Part shown: one piece after another, positions 8,998-17,340 of the stretch
Position numbering within the stretch: position 1 is the stretch's first letter
Layout: every line of letters starts with the position of its first letter
Origin: Methanoflorens sp963701995
GTDB lineage: Archaea > Halobacteriota > Bog-38 > Methanoflorentales > Methanoflorentaceae
Assembly: GCA_963701995.1 (NCBI GenBank)
Contig: OY969693.1
Location: forward strand, 310,001-374,000
Length of the DNA: 64,000 nt
Direction: 5' to 3'
Translations under genes and position numbers: made by a program
Notes under the pieces: model-generated
Told to the model about the DNA's origin: nothing
Database searches by the model: none
The model's input: only the letters and a program-made list of their open reading frames with translations

Positions 8998-9079
8998 AAT
9001 ATTTTAAATATGATAATCGCATTTTGCATTTTGTTAGTAGGAAGCAGGAAACCTACTTCCGTTACATATAGCTTCCTAC
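8998..9079 (+). promoter_or_regulatory. amtB promoter with NrpR-type operator and inverted repeat
   Basis: The stretch 8813-9206 holds no gene. A TATA-like attttaaatatg lies at about 9001-9012. GGAA-N6-TTCC, the published consensus of the methanogen nitrogen repressor NrpR, occurs exactly at 9047-9060. A perfect 9-bp inverted repeat (gtaggaagc at 9037-9045, gcttcctac at 9071-9079) surrounds it. The element lies about 130 bp upstream of amtB, which fits nitrogen control of amtB-glnK. Confidence 0.65.
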
Positions 9080-9206
9080 CAACAAGCGCAGGACGCGGAA
9101 CTGCGCAGGATGGGGGCGCCTCGATCCTCTGTGTGCGCTCCCCGCCCATTTACGTCCAAACAGGCCAAAAACAGGCCCAGATTCCCCCGCAACGTGAGGT
9201 TTCAAA

Positions 9207-10814
9207 ATGACATGGAAACCAAGTAAAAAATTGATAATAAATTGCCTTTTGATACTCGTATTCGTGAGTTTGATGATGGCAAAATCGGGGTACATCGCAG
9301 GAAGTGCCCAACAGCCTACAAACTCAGCACTGAACGCCTCAACGCCAATTGCTGCTACGCAGGCGTTGCCTGACAGAAGTCAGCCCGACGCAACGGGCAG
9401 CAGCATTGGCGCGGCCGGCGTTCCTGCAAACGTGACTGGCCAGCCAACGTTATCTGAGCTCGCCAGTGCTGTCGGCCACAATACAACGGCCATCAACTTC
9501 ATATGGACACTCATGGCCGGCTTCCTCGTTTTCTTTATGCAGGCGGGGTTTGCACTCGTTGAAACCGGCTTCACGCGGTCTAAGAACGTGGCTCATACGA
9601 TGGGCATGAACATATTGATCTACGGGCTTGGCGTGCTCGGCTGGTATTTCTGTGGATTCGCCCTCATGTTCGGCGGATTGGCGACGCTTCCCACCTTGGG
9701 CGGGTTTACCGGACTTAACAGCGAGGTGGCAGTCAGTATACTGGGACATCCGTTCGGACTGTTCGGTACTCACGGTTTTGCCCTGACCGGTGCTTATGAC
9801 GTCGGCGTGTTTGTGCTGTTCCTATTCGAAGTCGTTTTCATGGATACTGCTGCCACGATTCCGACCGGGGCTATGTCCGAACGATGGAAATTCTTGGCAT
9901 TCTGCATCTACGGTCTTTTCATCGGGACGATTATTTACCCGCTCTTTGGCAACTGGGTTTGGGGCGGTGGGTGGCTTTCGCAGCTCGGCACGAACTTTGG
10001 CTTAGGCAACGGGTACGTCGACTTTGCGGGTTCGACGGTCGTACACATGGTAGGTGGAACGATCGGCTTTGTCGGCGCTTGGATGCTCGGCCCTCGTATC
10101 GGCAAGTACGTCAACGGGAAGGTCCGCGCTATTCCACCGCATAGCATCCCTATGGCCGTGCTCGGAACGCTCATCCTCGCATTCGGATGGTTCGGGTTTA
10201 ATCCGGGCTCCACACTCGCAGGGACCGATCTCCGTATCAGTGTCGTCGCCGTTAACACGATGCTTTCGTCGGTTGCTGGTATGGTCGCGGCAACGCTCTG
10301 GATGTGGCGCGTCCGGAGCAACAAACCTGACGTCAGCTTTATGTGCAACGGGTTACTTGCCGGACTCGTTGCGATAACCGGCCCTTGTGCGTTCGTTAAC
10401 TCGCAAAGCGCTGTCCTCATCGGATTGGTCGCTGGCATTCTCGTGGTCGAAGCCGCGCTTTTCATTGACAAGAGGCTAAAAGTTGACGACCCGGTCGGAG
10501 CGGTGGCCGTGCACGGCGTGTGCGGCGCGTGGGGATGTCTCAGCCTAGGACTCCTCGCAGATGGCACGTACGGCGCGGGCTGGAACGGCGTTTCCGGCGC
10601 GGTAACCGGTCTTCTCTACGGAAATCCCAGTCAGTTCGCTGCACAATGCATTGGCGTGGCGACATGCTTCGTTTATACAGCGGCGATCTCACTTGCGATC
10701 TTCACGTTCATAGACAAAGTTGTCGGACTGAGGGTCGGATCGCAGACCGAAGTAGACGGCCTGGACGTCCCAGAAATGGGAGTAGGAGGGTACGATGGCG
10801 GCTACGGGCTCTGA
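9207..10814 (+). CDS. amtB: Ammonium transporter AmtB
   Basis: A 535-residue Amt protein with eleven predicted helices after an N-terminal signal segment (about residues 8-28) and a low-complexity linker rich in Ala, Ser and Thr up to about residue 90. Family motifs include FFMQAGFALVETG, ERWKFLAF, DFAGSTVVHMVGG (first pore His) and AVHGVCGAWGCLSLGLLADG (second pore His). The C-terminal tail VDGLDVPEMGVGGYDG includes the conserved segment that GlnK contacts. The glnK gene follows 114 bp later, the usual pairing in archaea, where GlnK blocks the channel when nitrogen is plentiful. Confidence 0.95.
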   Translation: MTWKPSKKLIINCLLILVFVSLMMAKSGYIAGSAQQPTNSALNASTPIAATQALPDRSQPDATGSSIGAAGVPANVTGQPTLSELASAVGHNTTAINFIWTLMAGFLVFFMQAGFALVETGFTRSKNVAHTMGMNILIYGLGVLGWYFCGFALMFGGLATLPTLGGFTGLNSEVAVSILGHPFGLFGTHGFALTGAYDVGVFVLFLFEVVFMDTAATIPTGAMSERWKFLAFCIYGLFIGTIIYPLFGNWVWGGGWLSQLGTNFGLGNGYVDFAGSTVVHMVGGTIGFVGAWMLGPRIGKYVNGKVRAIPPHSIPMAVLGTLILAFGWFGFNPGSTLAGTDLRISVVAVNTMLSSVAGMVAATLWMWRVRSNKPDVSFMCNGLLAGLVAITGPCAFVNSQSAVLIGLVAGILVVEAALFIDKRLKVDDPVGAVAVHGVCGAWGCLSLGLLADGTYGAGWNGVSGAVTGLLYGNPSQFAAQCIGVATCFVYTAAISLAIFTFIDKVVGLRVGSQTEVDGLDVPEMGVGGYDGGYGL

Positions 10815-10928
10815 GCTGTGCAAGCAACTTCGAAAAAGAAGCTGCTCTCTGTGTCCCGGGCCGACAGCATTTGCCCGCACCGCGTCCCCGTGGGCGGGGA
10901 GTTTAAAAAACGGCGTGGAGGTGAGCGT

Positions 10929-11265
10929 ATGAAAAGAATCACGGCGATCATAAGACGGGAAAAACTCGACGCAGTTAAGCACGCGATGCGAGAGCTCGGC
11001 CCTGGAATGACGGTTACGGACGTCAAAGGCCAGGGCAGGCAGAAAGGCATTACGGAGGTCTACCGAGGCAGCGAGTACCTGCCTCGATCTCTTGCCTAAG
11101 ACGCAGATTGACATGGTCGTCAAGACAGAAGACGCGGAGCGTATTGTCCGCACGATCTTGGAAACTGCGAAAACAGGCAATATAGGAGATGGCAAGATAT
11201 TCATCTCCTCAGTAGACGACGTGATCCGCATCAGAACAGGCGAGCGCGGTCCTGGCGCTGTTTAG
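10929..11265 (+). CDS. glnK: PII nitrogen regulator GlnK (frameshifted)
   Basis: The PII family is clear in two frames. From ATG at 10929 (MKRITAIIRREKLDAVKHAM) the frame runs through the T-loop (GRQKGITEVYRGSEY), then hits a stop at 11097. From about 11082 the +1 frame continues DLLPKTQIDMVV, then NIGDGKIFISSVDDVIRIRTGERG and TAG at 11263. Skipping one base after GAGTAC (C at 11079, or an equivalent base up to 11083) restores a normal 111-residue PII protein. This is a sequencing error, a mutation, or less likely a programmed +1 shift. GGAGG upstream serves as ribosome site. The partner AmtB is directly upstream. Confidence 0.88.
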
Positions 11266-11279
11266 CGCGCGGCATCGCA

Positions 11280-11312
11280 GGCGGGGCGAGTACCCGCCTT
11301 TTCTTTTTTTTT
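11280..11312 (+). terminator. Hairpin plus T-run terminator after glnK
   Basis: A perfect stem GGCGGG / CCCGCC (11280-11285 and 11293-11298) with a 7-base loop is followed by ttttcttttttttt. It lies 15 bp after the glnK stop. Confidence 0.6.
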
Positions 11313-11710
11313 GCGCGCCAGTAGAACGGTGTGCGTGCAAGTGCGTTGCCATAGCACAGTGAGAAGATAGCAACGCCAGTCTTTCGAAAAAATGCGTTTT
11401 TTTGTCTGGGGGGCCGTGCCTGACATTCCCTTCCGGACGTGGATACAGGAGAGACCAAGGGCGTTCAATGTAGAACAAATGTACTCTACTTTAAATGTCG
11501 AAGCACAAAGTTCCTGGAGCATACCACAAGCGGAGTAGTGCCGAAACCATATTCCACACGATAAAAAGCAAGTTTGAGGATTCGGTGCGCAGCAAGACGG
11601 ATGTGACTTAGGTTAGTGAGGTATTGTTGTAGGTGCTGTGGCGCAATATTTGTGTCGTTATTCCGGAGATGTTTGAGCTGGGGATTAAATTCAGCTTTTA
11701 ACTCCTTCAT
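11313..11710. other. Gene-free stretch
   Basis: About 400 bp between the glnK terminator and the convergent hypothetical gene. Short frames on both strands have no start signal or recognisable protein. I see nothing else in it. Confidence 0.5.
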
Positions 11711-12256
11711 TCAATCTGGCCTTTCGTTCTTAATTATATGTTCCTTTAGGATTTCATAGAGGAAATCACAGTTCTTTCCAGCAGCCTTAAATCTTAAAGT
11801 CTGCTCATTTGTCAGCATTACAGACAGAGAGAGCGTTGATGACGCGGATGCGGCGGTCTTGTTGTAGTAGTCACCCTCAAAATCTTTAAGATCGTAGTCC
11901 TCCTTTTCGACAGTCCAAGATTGAACTCGGTTTTTCAGGTTGACCAGAGTTATCTTGTCTTCGGTAAGAAAGTCCCGCATTTCCCACGAGCGCTTTTCTG
12001 AAAAGAACCACAAGTTCTCAAAGTGGATTTTGTCGTCTTTAATGTAGTTTGTAATGAAGATATCACCAATTTCGTCGCCATAAAGCTTCTCGTACTGCCT
12101 CATGAAATCTGAAACGCGACTTGAGCATTGGATGGCTGCTCCAATCTTAAGCATATACTCGTTCAATGCAAATACTGTAGCCTTATCCATAATATCTTGA
12201 ACAATCTCTTGCAAAGCGCTTAAACTTACCTGTAAGTTTTTTTCTACCTTAATCAT
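11711..12256 (-). CDS. Hypothetical protein
   Basis: About 181 residues from ATG at 12256 (MIKVEKNLQVSL). The protein is acidic and soluble with many aromatic and charged residues (GDIFITNYIKDDKIHFENLWFF). Its end, LYEILKEHIIKNE, is helical. Base composition is more AT-rich than in neighbouring genes, which suggests acquired DNA. One copy of an 18-bp direct repeat (12262-12279) lies just upstream of its start. I do not recognise the family. Confidence 0.6.
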   Translation of the reverse strand: MIKVEKNLQVSLSALQEIVQDIMDKATVFALNEYMLKIGAAIQCSSRVSDFMRQYEKLYGDEIGDIFITNYIKDDKIHFENLWFFSEKRSWEMRDFLTEDKITLVNLKNRVQSWTVEKEDYDLKDFEGDYYNKTAASASSTLSLSVMLTNEQTLRFKAAGKNCDFLYEILKEHIIKNERPD

Positions 12257-12261
12257 GTATC

Positions 12262-12279
12262 GCTCCCACGCGTGCTGTT
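12262..12279. repeat. 18-bp direct repeat, copy 1
   Basis: gctcccacgcgtgctgtt; the identical sequence recurs at 12895-12912, 633 bp away. The core cacgcgtg is palindromic. The copies lie around the small HTH gene. Confidence 0.8.
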
Positions 12280-12331
12280 GAAAAAGTAGGGGAGCATCGA
12301 GACTCCTCAACAAATGCCTAGATCGAGAAAC

Positions 12332-12342
12332 ATATTTATATT
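12332..12342 (+). promoter_or_regulatory. TATA box of the HTH gene
   Basis: atatttatatt is a good archaeal TATA element about 30 bp upstream of GTG at 12365, favouring that leaderless or short-leader start over ATG at 12314, which lies upstream of the box. Confidence 0.5.
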
Positions 12343-12364
12343 GTTAACGCCGTTAATTTATTTG

Positions 12365-12634
12365 GTGAATACCGTGAACAGTGTGATTGCAGAAGCAATT
12401 TCGAACAACGAGCCCTTCACAGAAAGGCTCAGAGAGTACCCTCCGAGTGTGAAATTGGTCTTTAAGACGCTTGAGAACAACGGAACAATGACTTTGAGCG
12501 ATATCGAAAAGCAGACATATTTGCTATATAGAACGGTGAGATATGCAGTTAAGCGACTCAAAGAGGGGGGGTTTGTAGCGCGCATCTTTCACATAGAAGA
12601 TGCACGCCAAAGCCTCTATCGTCTCGCGAAGTAG
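12365..12634 (+). CDS. Winged-helix (MarR/ArsR-like) DNA-binding protein
   Basis: A small regulator of about 89 residues. PSVKLVFKTLENNGTMTLSDIEKQT, RTVRYAVKRLKEGGFV and the wing segment ending DARQSLYRLAK form a standard winged helix-turn-helix. Three in-frame GTG codons (12365, 12374 and 12383) could start it; an upstream ATG at 12314 precedes the TATA box. Its C-terminal sequence recurs as a fragment at 19976-20026. Target unknown; the 18-bp direct repeats on either side could be binding sites. Confidence 0.75.
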   Translation: MNTVNSVIAEAISNNEPFTERLREYPPSVKLVFKTLENNGTMTLSDIEKQTYLLYRTVRYAVKRLKEGGFVARIFHIEDARQSLYRLAK

Positions 12635-13044
12635 TTCGGTGAACACGATAAAGTATAGGTACGTAAGCAATTTGTCTTCCAGTTCGTTCGTGTGTAGTTC
12701 GCCTGGTTTTCCCTCGTAGTTTGGTAAATTTGGTTTCACCCCAGCGTCTACTATTCCTTTTTGGCGAGCAGCCTTTTGCAAAAAGCAACCGTCCCTCTGA
12801 TTCGACCCGCTTCTAAATAGTGTCTTGATTTCCGGACCATTGACTACGTCTGGGATCGCCGTGCACGTATTGGACATTCATAACTCTTATTCGGGCTCCC
12901 ACGCGTGCTGTTTTGCAGTTACTCGGGCGAGGCGGAGTCTGAAATGGGTTGAGTCTGGTCTTGCCGTCTATGGTGCGATCCGCAGCACTTCGGCTTAAAC
13001 CCCTTTACAGCACAAAAAGATGGTTGAATATTGAGATGGATAAG
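12635..13044. other. Gene-poor stretch with second copy of the 18-bp repeat
   Basis: It contains the direct repeat at 12895-12912 (copy 1 at 12262-12279). A minus-strand frame at 12524-12877 is open for 117 codons but overlaps the HTH gene and matches nothing I know, so it is not called. Confidence 0.45.
12895..12912. repeat. 18-bp direct repeat, copy 2
   Basis: Identical to 12262-12279 (gctcccacgcgtgctgtt). Confidence 0.8.
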
Positions 13045-13115
13045 AGCCAACCCCCGGAGTCGAACCGGGATACGCCGCTCTGCAGGCGGCTGCGTAGCCA
13101 TTCCGCCAGGCTGGC
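13045..13115 (-). tRNA. tRNA-Cys (GCA)
   Basis: Read on the minus strand, the acceptor stem GCCAGCC pairs with GGTTGGC, with discriminator U. The D stem GCG/CGC, the anticodon stem GCCGC/GCGGC around loop CTGCAGA (anticodon GCA) and the T arm CCCGG-TTCGACT-CCGGG all fold properly. Length 71, CCA not encoded, no intron. A TATA-like tattatta lies about 35 bp upstream. Confidence 0.95.
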
Positions 13116-13444
13116 ATTCTCGACACTTCACTATTACAGCTCGCACGTAATAATACGTGTTATCGCGACAAAGTTTGCTTGCACTCGCTCTTTTCCGCCG
13201 ATTTACGCCGCTCAAACTTGCATACTGATAGCTGATTGAAATGGAATCTAAGCAAGAAATGGTGCCGGAGACGCCACGCTATAAAATCGCCAAATGCTTA
13301 AGTATCTCGCTAATGAAAGTACTCGTTCAGTTGCAGCAATTCGGCCCCTGCGCTTGAGCGGCACACAGCGGCATTTGTCTCTCATCTTGTGGCAGTGTAC
13401 CAGATAACGGCGAGCGACGCGTTGTTGAGCTTAAGGAGCAGCTA
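13116..13444. other. Intergenic, tRNA-Cys promoter side
   Basis: It includes an inverted repeat cacgta-N4-tacgtg at 13144-13159 overlapping the TATA-like element of tRNA-Cys. No gene is seen up to the phosphoesterase at 13445. Confidence 0.45.
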
Positions 13445-14299
13445 ATGAAAAAGTCACGTGATTCGGAAGCGCAGCGCCGGCGTACCAAGAGACAACGCGT
13501 GATAATTCGCTTGCTAAAGAAGATGCACCGGGGCGGATTTGAGCCGAGCGCCTTTGAGATCGGCCACGTTGACGTGACCATTCCCGACCTCGATCCTGCG
13601 TTTCGCGGATATCGGATTGCAAGTATCGCGGACATTCATTTGGATGAATGGCTCAACGCGCCGCGTTTTGACGACGTGATCGACCTCATTAACCAGCAAC
13701 ATCCTGACTTGGTAGCAATTGTCGGCGATCTCTTCTCGTACGAGGTAGACGGACTGTCTCAGCAGATGGTCGCCTCATTGAACAAATTGCGACCGAAAGA
13801 CTGCAGTGTTGCGGTGCTCGGCAATCACGATCACTTGGTCGGGGCGACGGCCGTTCGCGACGTATTGTGGCAAAGCAACGTTATCGACCTGAGCAACGAC
13901 GCAATGACGGTGAACAAGGGACGAGCGACGTTGCACGTCGCTGGCGTTGATAGCGTTGCGTCGCGTAAACATCGGTTGGATAAGGTGCTGAAGAAGCTCC
14001 CGCCCCTCGGACCTGCAATCCTGCTGGCCCACGAGCCCGATTTCGCGGATGTAAGCGCTAGTACAGGGCGATTTAGCTTGCAGATTTCGGGACACTCGCA
14101 CGGAGGGCAGTGGATAGTGCCGGGAATAGGGCCTCCAATTCGCGGTCTGTACTCTCGAAAGTACCCTCTTGGACGATATCGCGTCGGCGACATGACACAC
14201 TACACGAACCGCGGAATAGGAACAAGCATAATCCGTCTGAGGATCAATTGCCCACCGGAGATCACGGTCTTCACCCTAATGCCCTGCGGCCATCCATAG
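13445..14299 (+). CDS. Calcineurin-like metallophosphoesterase (YkuE/YaeI type)
   Basis: A 284-residue protein with the full set of metal-binding motifs in order: DIHLD (about residue 63), GDLF (about 95), GNHDH (about 125), HEPDF (about 196) and GHSHGGQ (about 217). In this subgroup the enzymes split phosphodiester bonds of lipids or nucleotides using two metal ions. The N-terminal 45 residues are basic and have no signal peptide, whereas many relatives are membrane-anchored. ATG at 13445 follows ggagcagcta. Substrate unknown. Confidence 0.88.
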   Translation: MKKSRDSEAQRRRTKRQRVIIRLLKKMHRGGFEPSAFEIGHVDVTIPDLDPAFRGYRIASIADIHLDEWLNAPRFDDVIDLINQQHPDLVAIVGDLFSYEVDGLSQQMVASLNKLRPKDCSVAVLGNHDHLVGATAVRDVLWQSNVIDLSNDAMTVNKGRATLHVAGVDSVASRKHRLDKVLKKLPPLGPAILLAHEPDFADVSASTGRFSLQISGHSHGGQWIVPGIGPPIRGLYSRKYPLGRYRVGDMTHYTNRGIGTSIIRLRINCPPEITVFTLMPCGHP

Positions 14300-14511
14300 G
14301 TAGGGAACCTTACTCTGCAGCAGGGGCTCGCTTCGACCGGCGTTCACACCGGCGACGTTATCGCTTAGCCTTCCGGTGTTTAGTTCCGCTTCAACTGGCC
14401 AAACAGCAAACGCCTGCCGTGTGAGCTCGTTAAACGCATCAAGAACGCCAATCGACACCCCACGGATCACCGGTTGCCTTTAAGTTTCGTATCAACATAA
14501 TTAAGGCAGCT

Positions 14512-15261
14512 ATGAGTTACAGCAAACGGTTCCCCAGAGTAATCATGGACTATGACGGCGGCCAGCGTCCGGATTACGATGACGTAGCTGTTGAGGACAG
14601 CCTCACACTATTTGTTAACGACATCAGGATCGCGACGCTCATTGCGTCGCCAGAAAAGCTCAAAGAACTCTGCATCGGATACTTGATCTCTGAGGGAGTC
14701 GTCTCGAGTTTTGAAGAGATTCAAAGCATTGACGTTAATGATGATAAGAACGAGGCCTCCATCGTTGTCTCGTCGTTTGATCAGGTCGAGCTCTGGCAGG
14801 AAGTGCGCTCTTCGGGCTGCATCGGGATGAAGTGGTGGACCAACGAAGATGTGCGCGTTGATTCTGCAGCAACGTTTGAAAAGGTGGCCCTCAAAAAGAG
14901 CTTGATGCACCTCGACACTCAAGCGCGCAGACAGACGCATGGCGTCCACGTAGCCGCGCTATTTGACGCAACGGGCAAGCTACTGGCGCAAGCGGTCGAC
15001 GTTGGAAGACACAGCGCTGTTGATAAGGTCATTGGAATATACGCAGGCAACGCCTTCTCCTACACGTTCCTGCTGTCATCCGGCAGGCAACCCGCAGGAA
15101 TGGTATTGAAAGCGGCTCGGGCAGGCATACCATTGATCCTATCGAAAGCAGCACCTATTAGCACTGGTGTCGAGGCAGCAGTTCAAGCTGGGGTGACGCT
15201 CATATGTTTTGCTACCGGGCGTCAGTTTGCGGCATATTCACATCCAGAGAGGCTCATCTAG
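14512..15261 (+). CDS. fdhD: Formate dehydrogenase sulfurtransferase FdhD
   Basis: A 249-residue FdhD. Family motifs are ELCIGYLISEGV, the cysteine loop SSGCIGMKWW, THGVHVAALFD, DVGRHSAVDKVIG and ISTGVEAAVQAG with a C-terminal ATGRQ. FdhD carries sulfur from a cysteine desulfurase (NifS at 1.07 kb is a candidate) to the molybdenum or tungsten cofactor of formate dehydrogenase. Only one cysteine remains in the loop, in CIGM. No formate dehydrogenase subunit is in the window. A TATA-like element lies about 30 bp upstream. Confidence 0.93.
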   Translation: MSYSKRFPRVIMDYDGGQRPDYDDVAVEDSLTLFVNDIRIATLIASPEKLKELCIGYLISEGVVSSFEEIQSIDVNDDKNEASIVVSSFDQVELWQEVRSSGCIGMKWWTNEDVRVDSAATFEKVALKKSLMHLDTQARRQTHGVHVAALFDATGKLLAQAVDVGRHSAVDKVIGIYAGNAFSYTFLLSSGRQPAGMVLKAARAGIPLILSKAAPISTGVEAAVQAGVTLICFATGRQFAAYSHPERLI

Positions 15262-15354
15262 TATTCTAGGGGCCTCTGCTCCTGGCCGCTGCGGCCATAC
15301 GCTTATTGGGTGACGCGCCATGACTTGCTTGTTCCCAGCCGCCTGAGGTGTAAC

Positions 15355-15588
15355 GTGAAGTGGCAATACATTATCCTTGCAGCAGTGTTCATCGGCGCGC
15401 TGGCGCTCTCTCTTTGGATGTCCAGTCACGTCGACATGAATGACATCGAACGCGGCTTGACTAACTCCTCCAGCGATGAGCACGACAGCCTTGTTGAGGG
15501 TGGCAACATCCCATTGTATCTCGGGATTGCCGTAACGCTATTCGTCATCGCAATCAGCAGTTTCTTCTACCTATCGAAGCACCGATGA
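15355..15588 (+). CDS. Small two-helix membrane protein
   Basis: About 77 residues from GTG at 15355, which has gaggtg five bases upstream; an in-frame GTG at 15310 lacks a ribosome site. Two hydrophobic helices (VKWQYIILAAVFIGALALSL and the IPLYLGIAVTLFVIAISSFF region) flank an acidic loop of about 35 residues. No family is recognised. Confidence 0.55.
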   Translation: MKWQYIILAAVFIGALALSLWMSSHVDMNDIERGLTNSSSDEHDSLVEGGNIPLYLGIAVTLFVIAISSFFYLSKHR

Positions 15589-15640
15589 TGGCATCTCGTA
15601 CCCCCGTGGCTTCAGTGAGACTAGCGCGCACGAGCAGGTG

Positions 15641-16258
15641 CTAGGTTGAAATATCACGCTCCGACGTTATCACAAATATGCCGACTTGAGACAGTAGATT
15701 CTGAAAACGTTTCACGGTCTTGCCGGTCGTGCAGCTTCTTAAGCCTATGAGCTGTTCTATAGCGATATTTCTCGTCCGGCAAAACACCTCGAAATCACTG
15801 ATCGTCGACAGGTGGATGTTGGGCGTGTCATACCAATCGCGGGGCAAGAAGTCGACTTTTGGCATTTGCCCCTTAGTCAGGATGTACCACCGTATCCTAA
15901 AGTAGCCGAAATTGGGGAAGCTCACAATCGCCCTATTTCCTACGCGGAGCATTTCCTGAATAACAAGGGTCGGCTTGTGAACGACTTGTAGCGTCTGATT
16001 TAACACGACATAATCGAAAGATGCATCATCATAGTCGCCAAGCCCTTCGTCGATATCGCCATGAAAGACTGAGAGCCCTTTGCGCACGCAAGCGGCTATA
16101 CATCGATCGTCGATTTCAACGCCGCGGATATCGGAGTGACCGCTTTGTTTTAGCTTCGTCAGCAAGTCCCCGTTTCCGCAGCCGAGATCAAGTACGCGTG
16201 CGCCACGGGGAATCAGACTAACAATGATATCCTGGTCAAATCGTTGCACCGCTACCAC
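15641..16258 (-). CDS. metW: MetW-type methyltransferase-fold protein
   Basis: A 205-residue class I SAM-methyltransferase fold with VLDLGCGNGDLL (SAM-binding loop, about residue 22), GVEIDD, the acidic segment ending DIDEGL, and FPNFGYFRIRW, a MetW signature. MetW works with MetX in direct methionine synthesis in bacteria; its exact chemistry is unsettled. It is the last gene of metY-metX-metW and overlaps metX by 7 bp, which supports the assignment. Confidence 0.9.
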   Translation of the reverse strand: MVAVQRFDQDIIVSLIPRGARVLDLGCGNGDLLTKLKQSGHSDIRGVEIDDRCIAACVRKGLSVFHGDIDEGLGDYDDASFDYVVLNQTLQVVHKPTLVIQEMLRVGNRAIVSFPNFGYFRIRWYILTKGQMPKVDFLPRDWYDTPNIHLSTISDFEVFCRTRNIAIEQLIGLRSCTTGKTVKRFQNLLSQVGIFVITSERDIST

Positions 16259-17340
16259 CCGTACACGTTATCGAGAAACCCTGACAGAAGTTCTGTGAGC
16301 GGCACGACCTCGAGCAGGAATGCATCGTGGCCTCGCGATGACTGAACGTCGCAGTACGTAACGTCTTTGCGTTTCCTGCGTAACGTTCTCACAAGCGCTT
16401 TCAGCCGCGCCGGAGGGAACAGCCAGTCTGACGAGAATGATATTACCAACATTTTTGATTTGATTGAAGTGAGATCAGACAGATCAAAATAGTCCATCGC
16501 TTTCGTTATGTAAAGATACGAGTTGGCATCGAAACGCTCGACGAATCGGTTCCCCTTGTAGTGCAGGTAACTCTCGACCTCGAAATCTTCTGAAAACTTG
16601 TAGCGATAACCATCCGCCCCTTTGAGCGCTCGGCCAAACTTTTCGTGCATCGACTCCTCACTGAGGTACGTGATGTGTCCTATCATCCGGGCGAGCGCAA
16701 GGCCTGCGCGGGGCGGCGTGCCGTCATAATAGTCGCCGTTCTGCCAGCACGGGTCTGCCATGATTGCTTGGCGGCCTACTTCATTGAACGCTATTCCTTG
16801 CGCGGAGAGTCGATTGGCCGCGGCGAGTATCACGGCGGATCGCACGATATCAGGATAATCAACGGCCCACTGCAGCGCCTGCATCCCCCCAATGGATCCA
16901 CCGACAACAGTCAAGAGGGTTTCAATTCCCAAGCCATCGATCAGGCACTTCTGCGCGCGGACCATGTCGCCGACCGTGATGACCGGAAAGCCAAGCCCAT
17001 AAGGGCGCCCTGTCGCGGGATCGATACTGCCCGGCCCCGTTGACCCGCTGCACCCTCCGAGGAAATTGGAGCAGATGATGAAGTAGCGCTCTGTGTCGAG
17101 TGCCTTTCCTGGTCCGATAAAGTCATACCACCAGCCTTGCTCGCCCTTATCATTTGCAAAGCCGGCGTGAGCGCTGCCAGATAAGGCGTGCAGGAGCAAT
17201 ATTGTGTTATCTTTGGCAGCATTCAGCTGGCCGTATGTTTCATACGCGACCGTCACCGGCGAAAGCGTCCTTCCACAATCTAACTTAAGGGCATCAAAGG
17301 TGTAATGTTGGGTCCGCGGAATGGCGTCTACGACGTACAT
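16252..17340 (-). CDS. metX: Homoserine O-acetyltransferase MetX
   Basis: A 362-residue alpha/beta hydrolase that acetylates homoserine with acetyl-CoA. The nucleophile elbow is GGSIGGMQALQWA (Ser about residue 143). The N-terminal segment CSNFLGGCSGSTGP and the pair SSDWLFPP (Asp) and GHDAFL (His) complete the catalytic triad. Whether it prefers acetyl or succinyl donors cannot be settled by eye. It lies between metY (13-bp overlap) and metW (7-bp overlap), so the three are co-translated. Confidence 0.95.
   Translation of the reverse strand: MYVVDAIPRTQHYTFDALKLDCGRTLSPVTVAYETYGQLNAAKDNTILLLHALSGSAHAGFANDKGEQGWWYDFIGPGKALDTERYFIICSNFLGGCSGSTGPGSIDPATGRPYGLGFPVITVGDMVRAQKCLIDGLGIETLLTVVGGSIGGMQALQWAVDYPDIVRSAVILAAANRLSAQGIAFNEVGRQAIMADPCWQNGDYYDGTPPRAGLALARMIGHITYLSEESMHEKFGRALKGADGYRYKFSEDFEVESYLHYKGNRFVERFDANSYLYITKAMDYFDLSDLTSIKSKMLVISFSSDWLFPPARLKALVRTLRRKRKDVTYCDVQSSRGHDAFLLEVVPLTELLSGFLDNVYGW

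Noticed and set aside
12524..12877. A 117-codon minus-strand frame
   Set aside because: It overlaps the winged-helix gene, lacks a ribosome site and matches nothing I recognise.
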